Assembly (NCBI GenBank): GCA_014193115.1
Contig: BJHQ01000005.1
Coordinates: forward strand, 264,598-328,597
DNA from: Planctomycetota bacterium
Lineage (GTDB): Bacteria > Planctomycetota > UBA11346
Direction of reading: 5' to 3'
DNA length: 64,000 nucleotides
Part shown: piece by piece, positions 1 through 10,100 of the stretch
Layout: each line of letters starts with the position of its first letter
Numbering within the stretch: the first letter of the stretch is position 1
Program-made: the position numbers and the translations under genes
The notes under the pieces: model-generated
Seen by the model: the letters and a program-made list of their open reading frames with translations, nothing else
Database searches by the model: none
What the model was told of the DNA's origin: nothing

Positions 1-78
1 CTGGCGCGAAACAGGTCGTGCTGGTGTGCCTGGCGCGGACGCAGCGGCGGCGGGAACGCTGAGAAAGCCTGCGCCGGC

Positions 79-106
79 ACCGCAGGATTCACCTTCATCC
101 TGCGGT
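79..106. repeat. Perfect 10-bp hairpin
   Basis: Arms ACCGCAGGAT (79-88) and ATCCTGCGGT (97-106) are exact reverse complements around an 8-nt loop. No T tract follows on either strand, so it is not a standard intrinsic terminator. It lies downstream of the minus-strand gene that ends at 238 and could be part of an mRNA 3' structure. Confidence 0.55.
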
Positions 107-111
107 TGGGG

Positions 112-221
112 AACCGCCACAACGCCAAAGCGCCAAGGGTCGGAGATAGTCCCAGCTGCCCCCGGTGGTTTTTCCAGGCAGCGGAGAAACTTCTCCGTTT
201 TTCCTTGGCGTCTTGGCGGTT
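112..221. repeat. Imperfect inverted repeat of the CGCCAA / TTGGCG type
   Basis: The left arm at 112-138 begins AACCGCCA and ends GCGCCAAGG. The right arm at 203-221 reads CCTTGGCGTCTTGGCGGTT, whose reverse complement matches the left arm apart from a small insertion and substitutions. The arms enclose about 65 nt. I recall similar CCAAGACGCCAAGG-type sequences as dispersed repeats in Planctomycetota and Verrucomicrobiota genomes, but only one copy is visible here. Confidence 0.45.
182..202 (+). terminator. Possible intrinsic terminator
   Basis: The arms CGGAGA (182-187) and TCTCCG (192-197) pair around AACT and are followed directly by five T residues. The orientation would stop a plus-strand transcript entering from outside the left edge. 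It sits inside the inverted repeat at 112-221, so it may simply be part of that element. Confidence 0.35.
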
Positions 222-237
222 TATCTGTTGGATTGGT

Positions 238-2067
238 TCACCGTTTGATCGTGACGCCCTTGTCGTCCACGGTCACGGCTTGGCCGCCGACAGTCAGCGC
301 AGCCTGCTTGGCCGAGCCGCTGCCGGTGACCGCAGGGGCCGTCTGCCCCTTGGGCTGCAACGTGAACACCACCAGGGTCTGCTGATCGCAGGGGAACTCG
401 ATCCACGAATTGTTGATGTATTTCTTGTCGCCGAACGGGAACCCGACGTGGCCGGCGCCACCGCCGCGTTCGAAACTGCCGGTTTTGAACTGGAGTTTCG
501 CCGGTTCGATCACCGTCGCCACGAGGGTCGCGCCGTTGGGCGCGGTGATCGTGAAGCCGTGTTCGCTGGTGGCGATGGTGTTGAATTCCGGGGTGTTCAA
601 CCGCCAGAGCGTGGCATTGGTGCTGGTCTCGGCCATCACCACCACTGCCGGGGCGCCTGATTTGCCGCTGAAATCGATGGCGGCGAGTCGTTTCTGATTG
701 GCGACGCCCATGCACGATCCGCTGGTGGTGGCGGTGCCGCCGCCATCTCCGGTAAAATCCGTGGCATCGAGCTTGCCGAGCCCGTTGGCGCCTTTGGCTG
801 GGGGCGGACCGATGAACAGGTTGGTCTGGCCGTTGGCGTCGCCGGTTCGTCCGCTGCCCACGACCCAGCAGCTGCCAAGGCCGAGCAGGCGCCAGGTGTT
901 GGTGTCGCAGCCGCCGTGGGCTCCAGGCGGCTGGCGGGCATGGCCGTTGACCGCCAGCACGATGTCGTCGGCATCCTGGAAACGATTGCGGAAGATGGCG
1001 ATGCCCGCGGACGGATCGGTGTAGTTCCGGCCCAGGCCGGGCACCGTGGTCGGATCCTGGGCTGGAATCTTGTCAGGATAAAAGAGCAGCGAGAAGATGC
1101 CCAGGCCGCCTTCGGCATCATAGGTGCCGTCGCCTTGGGCGCCGCACAGGTGGTCGTACATGAAGCGGAATCCAGGAAGGTGTTCCGCGGGCACGAAGCG
1201 GAAAGCCATGCCGCCGCAGCCGCCGCCGCCGACCGGATGGTCGTCGCCGAAGTCGGCGCGCAGGCCGAGCCCACCCGGCCGCGGGATCGCAGCCGTTCCG
1301 GCGAACAGGGTCCAGAATGTCTTTTGCGCTTTCTTCACTTCCTTGATCAGATCGCCGGCACCGGCGCGTTCCGCAGCGATGGCGAATGGTCCAGTGAATT
1401 GCCAGGGATATCCGGTGTAGCCGATGCCTTCGGGATTCCAGCCGTTTTCACCGAGATTGGCGGTGATGTGGGCCTTGAGCTTGGCGAAGGCGCCCTTCGC
1501 CTTGTCGACGCCGTCCGGCTGATCGCTGGCCAAAAAGGCGATACCGGCGGAGCAGTAGCGCACCGCCTGCCAGTTGTTGGCGATGCCGTTGTTCGCCCCG
1601 GCGCCCATCGAAGCGATGATGCCATCGGCGGCAGCGTGTAATTTGGTGTTCACCAGGCTGCGGGTGGATTCGGGCCAGGCATCATAGCAGGCGTCAAACG
1701 CGATAGCGACGGTCAGGGCTCCGGCAGCGCGGGTCAGGCCTTTGCTCTGGGGGCTGTTCCAGTACTCCGCATCGTTGACTTGTTTCAGAACGATTTCCTC
1801 GGCGGCCGCCGCGTACTGCTTATCGCCAGTCACCAGATAGAGCGCAGCCAGATCGCGCGGCCTGATGTCGTACAGCAATTTTCCAGCCGGATCAGGCACG
1901 ATGGCCGCCTGGGCCTTGATCTTCGCCACCATGGCGGTGTACGGCGCCTGATTCGCCTTGGCGCGAACCGCAGCGACGTCAGTCGCCGAAAGCAGCAAGC
2001 GGGGATGATCGGCAGCGGACAGAAGTCCTCCGGCGGCGAGGATGAGGAGCGTGGTGGAACGGGTCAT
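238..2067 (-). CDS. Secreted heparinase II/III-like protein (putative polysaccharide lyase)
   Basis: A 609-residue protein probably exported to the periplasm or surface and acting on an anionic polysaccharide. The start at 2067 is chosen because an AGGA site lies 7 nt upstream and a clean signal peptide follows (MTRSTTLLILAAGGLLSAA). The mature N-terminus has the HPRLLLS motif and alpha-helical segments typical of the (alpha/alpha) toroid of heparinase II/III-like lyases. The motif NNWQAVRYCSAGIAF (about residues 160-175) fits the toroid core of that superfamily. A beta-rich C-terminal half of about 300 residues follows. It is a distant relative of the gene at 60885-63755, which also carries HPRL and a similar C-terminus. 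The next upstream gene on the strand is the sigma fusion. The polymer substrate cannot be told from sequence. Confidence 0.7.
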   Translation of the reverse strand: MTRSTTLLILAAGGLLSAADHPRLLLSATDVAAVRAKANQAPYTAMVAKIKAQAAIVPDPAGKLLYDIRPRDLAALYLVTGDKQYAAAAEEIVLKQVNDAEYWNSPQSKGLTRAAGALTVAIAFDACYDAWPESTRSLVNTKLHAAADGIIASMGAGANNGIANNWQAVRYCSAGIAFLASDQPDGVDKAKGAFAKLKAHITANLGENGWNPEGIGYTGYPWQFTGPFAIAAERAGAGDLIKEVKKAQKTFWTLFAGTAAIPRPGGLGLRADFGDDHPVGGGGCGGMAFRFVPAEHLPGFRFMYDHLCGAQGDGTYDAEGGLGIFSLLFYPDKIPAQDPTTVPGLGRNYTDPSAGIAIFRNRFQDADDIVLAVNGHARQPPGAHGGCDTNTWRLLGLGSCWVVGSGRTGDANGQTNLFIGPPPAKGANGLGKLDATDFTGDGGGTATTSGSCMGVANQKRLAAIDFSGKSGAPAVVVMAETSTNATLWRLNTPEFNTIATSEHGFTITAPNGATLVATVIEPAKLQFKTGSFERGGGAGHVGFPFGDKKYINNSWIEFPCDQQTLVVFTLQPKGQTAPAVTGSGSAKQAALTVGGQAVTVDDKGVTIKR

Positions 2068-2208
2068 GGCGGATCCTGGTGACGAGATACCGGGGGTGAG
2101 CCGCGGCGTTGGCGGACAACTGGGGAATTTCTGGGACTGGTCGCGAACCACGGTGGCCTCCTGCGAGTTCCAGGGAAGGCTGGATCACGCTGACCGATGG
2201 ACGCCGGT

Positions 2209-5200
2209 TCAGAAATCATTGGCTCCACCGGTGGGCAAGGATGGCGGCGCTGGCTTGTCCGGTGTGGGAACCGCCTTGGGAGTCGATGGTTTTTCATTCG
2301 ACACGGCGAGGATGGACGATGCCTGGTTGATCACGGCATCGTCGTCCCAGCATCCGGCGAACAGCGTCTGTTCGAAGGTCAAATCCATGGAACTCATCGC
2401 TGGGCCGAGCCGGCGCCAAACCGCCAAGGCCCGTTGCGCTGCGGGCGCGGCGGCTGGATCGCTGACAGCAGCGGCGAAATGCAGGCCCCGCTCATCGACG
2501 AGGCAGGTCTGTTGGCCGAGCCTGACCAGGTATTCCAAAGCCGGACCGAGCCGCATCGTGACCACTTTGAGCGTGATCGGTACGACCGGCGGGTTGACCT
2601 GCGGCTCGATGGAGACCGGCATGCCGCAGATCTTGCCGATCTGGGCCGCCGCATCCTGAAAGGGCATGTCTTGGATATCGAAGGTGATCCGTTGAGCGAG
2701 CGCCGGCGCATTGCCGATCACGACGCAGGCTCCGGTCGCCCGGATCGCAGTCTTGACTGCGGCAAGGCGTTCATCGCCTGGTCCGAGCTGGGCGTGCTCG
2801 GCCAGCCAGCCCCAGGCGGCGTTGCGCAGCGCCGCGGATTCGGCGCCAGCCCAGCCGGTGACCAGGGACACCAAGCCCGGCGGGACCGACGCGAAAAAAC
2901 GCAGGCCGCCGCCAAAGGTCGGGTGGCGCAGGCCCGCACGCAGCCACATCGGATCGATCTTGCCCAGGGGTTGCTTGGCCAACCAGCCGATCATGGCCGG
3001 GGCGGTATCGGGATACCAGACCAGGCTGAGCCGGGCGGCGATCTCGGTCTTAGCCAGGTCATCCAAACCGCTCGCCAGCAGCCGCCGCAGGTCCGGATCG
3101 CCGAGATCGGCGAAACGCAGATTCGCCGCCAGGGCCACCGCGGCGCTCCGCGATTCCGGCCGGCGGTCGCGGGCCAGACCCTGGGCGCGCAACACCGGAC
3201 TGGTCGGAGCGATTGGCGCGTCGCCACGCTGTGCATACGTCAGCCAGAATCCAGCATCCTTGGCGAAGATCCGGCTGCGCAGTCCGGAATCTGGACCGAG
3301 GCGCGCCCCGAGCCATCGCGCCAGGACTTCGCTGAGCGCTGCCGGATCGGCGAAGATCCGGTCGCGGGCCGGGGCATCGCCCTGCACCGCAAGCATGGCA
3401 TCGACGACGGCCGCCCGGCGGGCATTGGCCACCGGATCGACCTCGGACTTGATCTTCTGGGCGAGGTCGGCCGCGACGCTGCGGAGCTGGACGAGGGTGG
3501 CCTCGGGGTCGCCGCGACCGATGCCGCCGGTGATCGCCTCGTTGATCCACCACCGATCAGGACGGACATCGCCGTTGAGCAGGTGCTCGGTCAGGATCGG
3601 GTGCGGCGCGCTGATCGCGGCATCCTGCCAACCGTTCACCACCGGTACTTTCACCAGGCGATCCAAGGCATCACCGCCGGCCAGGGCGCAGGCCAGGTAG
3701 TGTCGGCAGGCCACGATCCATTCGCCGGTCGGTTTCAGCTCGGCAATCAGCTTGCGGTCGGCGTCGGTGGCGACCCGGGCCAGGGTCAGGGCCTGGGCAG
3801 TGAGCCGGGCATGTCGCGATTCCGGGGTCATGACGGTTCGCAATTCCCCAGCGATCGATGCGGGATCGATGCGGGATATCGCCCACAGTGCTGCCCCAGC
3901 CAGACGTTCATGGACGAATCCGCTCCACGGATGTGCCGGATCGAGGGCCGGTCGGCAGGCCGTTGGCGCTGTGGCGGCCAGGCGCAGCCAGGGCAGGCTG
4001 GATCGGCTGCGGCAGGCTCCGGCGAGCAGGGCCAGGGTCGGGGTCGCGACCAGCCGGGTCGGCCGATCGTCGGCGAGGCCCACGGCCAGCCAGCTCGGAT
4101 CGTTGCCGCCGGCGACTGCCAATTGGGCCAGTGGAACGCTGGCGATCAGACGTGATGTATTGTCGGGTTCGGCCCGGATCGACACCAGGTCGACGCCCAC
4201 CGCGCCGAGCAGCGAGCGGTGGACATAGCCCAGGGTCGGCTTGGCCTGATCCCACAACCGGGCGATGGCGGCATCGACTGCCGGATCGTCGGCCAGCCAA
4301 TCCAGCGGCCTGGCCTCGGGCAACCAATCCTCAAACGTCGCGTCACGGCACAGGCCGGCAAGGAATGCCGACCACCAAGAGCGCGGCAAATCCTTGGCAG
4401 CTGCCGCGATCAGCAGGTCACGACGCAGATCGACATCGTCGAAGGCCGACCTGGCAATCGGATCGCCGCGCTCGATCGCAGCCAGAGCCGCGGCGCGTTC
4501 ATCGCCGGTAGCTGCCCGGTCGACCAGCACCAATCCTGAGCGTTCCCGCCAGCGCAGTCCGGTCTGGGTCGCCAGCTGATCGAGGGCGACCCGCAAAGGC
4601 GCACGACCGACCATCAGATCGGCGGCGAAGGCATCGCCATCCACCGCGACGGCGAATCGTTGGTTCGCCAAGGGGCGGAACTGCTCGGCGAGCAAGGCCA
4701 CGATGGCACCGACCGGCCAGCGGATGACGCTGATCGCGACTGGCTGATCGAGCACGCTGGGTACTGGCACCGGCTCCGGCGCTGGCGGGTCGGCCGGGAG
4801 CACCTGGGGGCGAGGCACCGCTTCCGAGCTGGTCTGGATCGGCGCGGGCGGCACCGCAGTCCACGCGGCCAGGACGAACATGGCAGCGCCAAGGGCCAGC
4901 CCGGCAGCCAGAATGGATGCAGGCGCGGTGGTCAGTCCAAACCAGGCCAGGCCGGTCGCTGCGGCCGAGTGGCTCGCCGGCGCGGCGACCAAAGCGACCT
5001 TCCCCAGCTGGGCCAGCAGGCCAGGTGGAGGAACGACCAGGGCTGCGCCCAAGGCGGCACCGAGCACCGCTGAACGCGGCTCATCGACGTTGAGCCGCCG
5101 GCGGAGCTCGGTCAGTCCGCGGTCGATCCTCCGGTGGATGGTCGGCTGGCTGCACCCGAGGCGAAGGGCGATCTGCTCCTGGGTTTGCCCCTCCAGGAAA

Positions 5201-5589
5201 CGAAGGACCACGACTTCGCGATGGTCGTCCGGCAGTTCGGCAAGCGCCTGGTCGAGGCGGTCGAGCAGTTCGCGCTGTTCGCGATCGGTTTCCGCCGCTG
5301 GAACGTCCGTTGCCTGTTCCAGCGTGACCCGCACATCGGCCCGTCTGCGCAGCGCCGCACGCAGGGCCGTGGTGTGCAGCCAGCCGGCCAGATTGCCACG
5401 GACCTGACGCGCATGTCTGGCCAGGGCCAGGAAGCAGTCCTGGGCCGCATCTTCGGCGGCGTGGGTATCGCGCAGCACCCGCTGACAGGTGCCATAGACC
5501 AGACCGGCATGCCTGACCACCAGGTCGGCAAAAGCCTCAGCATCGCGGCTTTCCGCATAGCGACCGAGCAGGACGGCATCTGGCGGCAT
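2209..5589 (-). CDS. ECF-type sigma-70 factor fused to a membrane anchor and long sensor-like tail
   Basis: About 1126 residues, five to six times the length of a normal ECF sigma factor. The start at 5589 (MPPDAVLLGR) has AAGGAG 8 nt upstream. An in-frame ATG 6 nt earlier is possible. Sigma region 2 covers roughly residues 8-75 (AEDAAQDCFLALARHA). Region 4 covers about 112-166, with the helix-turn-helix TQEQIALRLGCSQPTIHRRI. A single hydrophobic segment at about 222-245 predicts a membrane anchor. After it come an STN/secretin-like segment (about 275-350), several hundred residues of repeated Leu/Ala-rich helical pairs resembling HEAT repeats, and a second STN-like segment near the C-terminus (RITFDIQDMPFQDAAAQIGK). 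PVC bacteria are known for ECF factors with C-terminal extensions. I infer that the tail senses something outside the cytoplasm and that the protein is a candidate regulator of this locus. No separate anti-sigma gene lies beside it. Confidence 0.85.
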   Translation of the reverse strand: MPPDAVLLGRYAESRDAEAFADLVVRHAGLVYGTCQRVLRDTHAAEDAAQDCFLALARHARQVRGNLAGWLHTTALRAALRRRADVRVTLEQATDVPAAETDREQRELLDRLDQALAELPDDHREVVVLRFLEGQTQEQIALRLGCSQPTIHRRIDRGLTELRRRLNVDEPRSAVLGAALGAALVVPPPGLLAQLGKVALVAAPASHSAAATGLAWFGLTTAPASILAAGLALGAAMFVLAAWTAVPPAPIQTSSEAVPRPQVLPADPPAPEPVPVPSVLDQPVAISVIRWPVGAIVALLAEQFRPLANQRFAVAVDGDAFAADLMVGRAPLRVALDQLATQTGLRWRERSGLVLVDRAATGDERAAALAAIERGDPIARSAFDDVDLRRDLLIAAAAKDLPRSWWSAFLAGLCRDATFEDWLPEARPLDWLADDPAVDAAIARLWDQAKPTLGYVHRSLLGAVGVDLVSIRAEPDNTSRLIASVPLAQLAVAGGNDPSWLAVGLADDRPTRLVATPTLALLAGACRSRSSLPWLRLAATAPTACRPALDPAHPWSGFVHERLAGAALWAISRIDPASIAGELRTVMTPESRHARLTAQALTLARVATDADRKLIAELKPTGEWIVACRHYLACALAGGDALDRLVKVPVVNGWQDAAISAPHPILTEHLLNGDVRPDRWWINEAITGGIGRGDPEATLVQLRSVAADLAQKIKSEVDPVANARRAAVVDAMLAVQGDAPARDRIFADPAALSEVLARWLGARLGPDSGLRSRIFAKDAGFWLTYAQRGDAPIAPTSPVLRAQGLARDRRPESRSAAVALAANLRFADLGDPDLRRLLASGLDDLAKTEIAARLSLVWYPDTAPAMIGWLAKQPLGKIDPMWLRAGLRHPTFGGGLRFFASVPPGLVSLVTGWAGAESAALRNAAWGWLAEHAQLGPGDERLAAVKTAIRATGACVVIGNAPALAQRITFDIQDMPFQDAAAQIGKICGMPVSIEPQVNPPVVPITLKVVTMRLGPALEYLVRLGQQTCLVDERGLHFAAAVSDPAAAPAAQRALAVWRRLGPAMSSMDLTFEQTLFAGCWDDDAVINQASSILAVSNEKPSTPKAVPTPDKPAPPSLPTGGANDF

Positions 5590-5761
5590 GGACATGGCTC
5601 CTTCAACGCGGTTCGGACGGCTCATCCGGCATGAAGTATGAGGCGCGAAGTCAGCAGAGTATTCACCAAAGATCGGGCCGTTGGCTGGAGGATGTTGCCG
5701 GATAGGTGAATAGCATTGTTTTTCGCTCAGCTGAGCGACCTGCGCCACTTTGGCGATCGAT

Positions 5762-6664
5762 TCATGCCCCAGGCGGAGCCGGTTCACCTGATGTGCCAGC
5801 CCCACGCGCCAGGTGGGATCGGCGCTGGCGCAACCAGCGTTTGGGCGGCTGGCCGTGATGCCTGGCAAAGGCGTGGACGAAGCCGGCCATGGTCCGGTAG
5901 CCGCAACGCTGGGCGATGTCGTGCAGATTCAGGGCTGGGTCGGTCTCCAGCAGGTAGGCGGCGTGATCGAGTCGCACGTGGCGGTGGTAAACGGTGGGCG
6001 CCATGCCGTAAGCGCTGCGGAATTGCCGGCGGAGGGTGCGCGGTGGAACACCGACGGTTTGGGCGAGGTGGTTGGCCATTGCCGGGGCCCTCAGATCACG
6101 GCGCATGGACATGGCCGCAGCCCGAGCCGGGCTCGGTTCGCGCGCCAACGGTCCGCCACGTCGCATGGCCACCAACGAGGACAGATAGGCGGTCAGCAGG
6201 CGGTCGAACAAGGGACGCATGGCCAGCCGGCGCTGGAGCACGCCCAGACGGTCCAACGACGGATCGCTGAGATCGCAGGTGGCAGCACAGGCATCACGCA
6301 GGCTGTCGGAATCCGGTAACGGCACGACGATCGGAAGGGCCAATCGGCCCCACGGTGAAGGTCCCGCAACCGGCGCGAAGCCCGCCAGGAAAGCAAGAAA
6401 GTCTGGGATGCCTTCCGAGCGCATCCGGTACATCGGCTGCGGTGGCAGGACCAAGGCGCTGCCGGCCGGCACCACCGCGTCGGTCTCGACCGTGCCCATC
6501 TTCAGGACACCACGGAACACCAGGATGATGGTGAAATGATCCCTGAGTCCGTTGGTGTTGGCGTCCTTCCCCCGGTGCCAGCAGGTCCAACGCGGAACCA
6601 CGGTGGTCTGGGACCAGGCGTCGAGCAGGGCTTCGCCGTCCGTTTGGGACAATATCGTGGCCAT
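5762..6664 (-). CDS. AraC-family transcriptional regulator
   Basis: A 300-residue cytoplasmic DNA-binding protein with an N-terminal cupin-like sensing half (LVFRGVLKMG, VVPAGSALVLPP) and a C-terminal pair of AraC helix-turn-helix motifs at about 195-285. The second motif is recognisable as LNLHDIAQRCGYRTMAGFVHAF. The start at 6664 (MATILSQTDGEALL) is supported by a related fragment at 29692-29764 that shares these first residues but has lost the ATG. The longer in-frame extension upstream overlaps the divergent control region and has no domain character. It is divergent from the large secreted-protein array that begins at 6815/7099 and is therefore its likely local regulator. Confidence 0.85.
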   Translation of the reverse strand: MATILSQTDGEALLDAWSQTTVVPRWTCWHRGKDANTNGLRDHFTIILVFRGVLKMGTVETDAVVPAGSALVLPPQPMYRMRSEGIPDFLAFLAGFAPVAGPSPWGRLALPIVVPLPDSDSLRDACAATCDLSDPSLDRLGVLQRRLAMRPLFDRLLTAYLSSLVAMRRGGPLAREPSPARAAAMSMRRDLRAPAMANHLAQTVGVPPRTLRRQFRSAYGMAPTVYHRHVRLDHAAYLLETDPALNLHDIAQRCGYRTMAGFVHAFARHHGQPPKRWLRQRRSHLARGAGTSGEPAPPGA

Positions 6665-6814
6665 TGCAGACAACCCTGGACCGGTGCAGAGGAGTACAAG
6701 CACCATGCCTCGTCTCCACTGGTCGCATGCCGGCAGGCGAGCCGCACCCGAGGACCTCGGAAACGCCGTCGTTGCCAACGGCCGTCTCTCGCGCCAACAC
6801 AAGGCCAAAAAAAC
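6665..6814. promoter_or_regulatory. Divergent control region between the AraC gene and the secreted-protein array
   Basis: A 150-bp intergenic region between the minus-strand AraC start and the plus-strand array. The part from 6665 to 6750 is repeated in diverged form at 29765-29860, upstream of the GH10 gene. Shared blocks include TTGCAGACAAC just beside the AraC start and GGAGTACAAG about 35 nt further on. Conservation of non-coding sequence in two places that both precede glycan genes suggests an operator or promoter. No single consensus site can be fixed by eye. Confidence 0.45.
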
Positions 6815-7102
6815 ATGACCGATCTGACCGCATCCCTTCGCGTCGTGCTGCTGACGATCGTGCTCGCAGTTTTTCTGACGACCGGTGCGGCAGAACCGCT
6901 CCCGGCTCCCGCCCAACCCATCCGCTTCGATATCCAACTCGGCCCCGCCCAGTTCCCGGCCGGCAAGCCCAAGGCGGGTGCACCTCAGCCCGCCGTCCTC
7001 GGAGGTTACATCGAAGTGTGGTCGGCTCTGTGGGCACGAGTCGTTCAGCATGACTTCCGCGCCCATCTGCATCTAAAACTCCATGCCGGAGGGATACTAT
7101 GA
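6815..7102 (+). pseudogene. N-terminal relic of the array protein family
   Basis: An open frame of 95 codons. It starts with a signal-peptide-like stretch (MTDLTASLRVVLLTIVLAVF) and then matches the N-terminus of the gene at 10526 almost exactly through RFDIQLGPAQFPAGKPKAGA to GGYIE. After that point it leaves the family and ends at 7102 in about 28 unrelated residues. Full-length members are 1100-1200 residues, so more than 90 per cent is missing. Its stop overlaps the start of the next gene as ATGA, so it may still be translated and coupled. I read it as the stump of a duplicated copy. Confidence 0.7.
6917..7016 (+). repeat. 100-bp direct repeat, second copy at 10619-10718
   Basis: The two 100-nt blocks align without gaps and differ at about six positions, three of them in one adjacent cluster. 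Both encode the same N-terminal stretch of the array family. This is far closer than the intact paralogs are to one another, which points to recent duplication or gene conversion between the relic and the gene at 10526. Confidence 0.85.
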
Positions 7103-10100
7103 AAACCACCCTTGCCCTGATCCTTACAACCGGGATTTTGACATGTTTATCCCCGCTTGCCGCCGCCGACCTGCCCCAGGTCGATCGGTCCAAACCCTTC
7201 CACATCGACCTGTGGATGGGAGTGCCGAGCAAAGATGCCCTGGCCAAAATCGGCATCGATGGTTCGAAGAATAAACTTCCTTCCGATCCTTCCAGCGGCT
7301 GGACCTTCCCCTGGTTCATCGGCGCCGTGCAGGTGGGGACCGAGATCCGGCAACCATATGCACTGCCCTACGAATCCTGGTACACCCCGCACAACCAGTT
7401 GCAGGAAAATGACGGGAACTGTCCCTACGCCTTCTTCAACTTCCGCCAGGCCAAGGAGGACCTGCAGGCTTTCTCGTGCACGATCACGGATGCAAAGATC
7501 AGCGGCAACGCACGGGTCGATCTGGGCGGAACCCAAGCCCTGTCCGTGGCCTGGGAAGGGACCATCAGCGGCAATTCGATCCGCGGCAAGGCGACCATGT
7601 CCCTGGCGGAAGACCGGGTTCTGGAACGACCGCTGGTCGGCGTCCTGCGCCCCACCGAACCGCTCGATCTGCGCAACGCCGTGTATCAGATCAGGTTCAA
7701 GGGCCAGGTCCTGGTCTTCGAGGTGCGCGATGGCAAAGCCGGGCAGGGTTCCGGTCGCCCGTGGGATCCCATTGGACGTCCCGTCGCCTTTGGCCGGCTG
7801 CTGCCGGTCGACGCCTCCCAACTGACGGTCACCGCCCTGCCCCCCGAGGTGCGTGGCGTTTCGGTGGCCCTCGCCGGGATCGTGCAGGTGGATGGAAAAC
7901 CGCTGGAGATTCCCACGACCGTGGTCCTGGCCAACGGTCTGGCCGTCGGACAGGCCACTCGGGGCAAGATGCCTGGGGTCGAGGTCCAGGCCTATCCCCT
8001 GACCGATCCGGTTGCCGCCCGCTGGCGCGACTGGATGGGCGCGATCCATGCCGAGGGCAAACCGGTGGATCCGGCCCTGGTTCAGCAGGCCCAGGACGAG
8101 GCTGCCACCATTCCCGCCCTGCCGGCACCCAGTCCCGCCACGACCTTCACCCATCAGCACCTGGAAGGCCGCTTTATTTACGCACCCTGGCTGCCCCTGT
8201 CGGCAACCGCTGGCGCCGTCAAATATCGGATTGAACTGACCCCATCGCATCCGCCACACTCCAAGCCCCTGGTTCTGGAGGTCGCCGCTGCGCAAAGTGT
8301 CGATCTGCGGCCGGTCTGGGCAGGCATGGCCCCTGGCAACTACGCCCTGGCGATCACCGCCCTGGATGCTGGCGGCGCAGCGATCGGCACGGCGCAGCGA
8401 TCCAAACTGATCAAGAAGGTGCCCTTCGGTTCCCATCCCTTGACGGTCATTCCTGATCCCATCGCCATGGACCTTGCCCTGCGCTTTCCGCGCTACCTGG
8501 CCGATCACCAGTATGCGTTCCATACCCTTTTTCGGGAAATCGATGCCGCCGGCGAGAATGCCGTCATCAGCAAAACCATCGCCTCCATCTGCCATTCGCC
8601 CTGGCATCTTCTGACTCGCTGGGGGACGCCCGCCGAGCAGGTCCGGGGCCGGGTGCTGGCGGACTATTTCACCAAGGTGCTCCAATGGGATGCCGACCAG
8701 CCCCTGGGCATCCAGCAGGGCTACAAGGCCATGTACTTCGGCGCGGCCCAGGACTGGGGCCGGGCCGTGCTGGATGATTTTGCGGCCACCAAGGCCGAGG
8801 ACCGCTTGGCCCTGGTGCGGACGGCCTTCGACCGCCTGTACCGCCTGCAGCAACCCAGCGGTTCGTGGGCACTGATGTGGGACCGGACTCCATGGCCCAA
8901 GTGGTCGGGCGCCTTCACCATGTGGAATACCGCCTGGCTTGACCACAATGGCGCCGCATACGCCCTGCCCTTCGGGCGCTACCGCAATCTGAGCGGCGAC
9001 CACCGCTATCTGGATGCCGAACTCAAGGCCGTGCGCTGGGTGCTGCGCAACTCTCTGCGCACCGGTTATTGGGAGACGCAGGCGCAGCAGGGCGACTCCA
9101 ACTACAACCGGCCCACGGCGCACACCATGGCCTTGGATTTCCTGCTCTACCTGCTGGAGCAGGCTCCGGCCGATCAGGCCGATTCCGTGCTGGCCGAGGA
9201 CATCATGCGCTACCTGGAAGACCAGTTCATCACCTGGGACCGCGTCCCGGCGGTCAGCGGTGGCACCATGACCGACAACGGCGTCCTGCGCCTGGCCATC
9301 GTCTCGCTGCTGCTGCACCAGCGCACCGGCAAGCCCATGCACCTGGCCAAGGCCGAAGCGCTGTTCAACGCCTACATGATCAACCGCGACCCGGTCAGCG
9401 GCCTGACCGACATGCGCTGGAACCGCTATATGTCGGAAGTTGACGATCCGGTGTACGCGCTGCGTTATGTTGAACTGCGCCGCCAGGTACTGGCTGAACC
9501 AACTTCGTCTGCCGTTCTTGGCACCACGCCGCTGACCCTGACCCTGGACCGCGCCGCCGCCGGCAGCGAACGGGTCCGTCTGCATCTGGACAGCCGTGAC
9601 GGGAAGGTCGTACAGGCCATCGCCACCACCCCCACCTGGCAGACCCTCGACATCCCCTTCACCACCGTTTCCCGGCGCCACCAGCAGGACGGTGAAACCC
9701 TGTTCCATGCCGTCGATGCCAGTGGCCTCAAGGTCGGCCCCCACGGCATCGAAGGCTCGGTGAGCGTGGCCCTGGCCGCACCCGGCGGCACGCCGGTGCC
9801 CACCGTGTTCAACCTCACCGCCGCACCTGGACAGCGGACGCTGGTCGGCACCTGGTCGCAGGGCACCGCCACCGGTCGCGTCGCCGGCGAAGGTCTGCGC
9901 CCAAGCGTGGCCAAGCCCAAGCACCTGCACCTCCAGATCGCCCAGGCCGTGGCCGGCGGCGAATCCTGGCAGAACTGGGCGCTGCTGCGCACCAATTTCC
10001 AGGACGGTACCGCAACCGGTGCAGTCATCTGTAACACCAACGCCGGCTGGCGCGCGACCACCACCGCCTGCGACCTGCGCCTGGGGACGGATGGAACCAT

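Noticed and set aside
2197-4155. 652-codon plus-strand frame opposite the sigma fusion
   Set aside because: The composition is typical of a complementary frame in high-GC DNA. The minus strand carries clear sigma regions 2 and 4.
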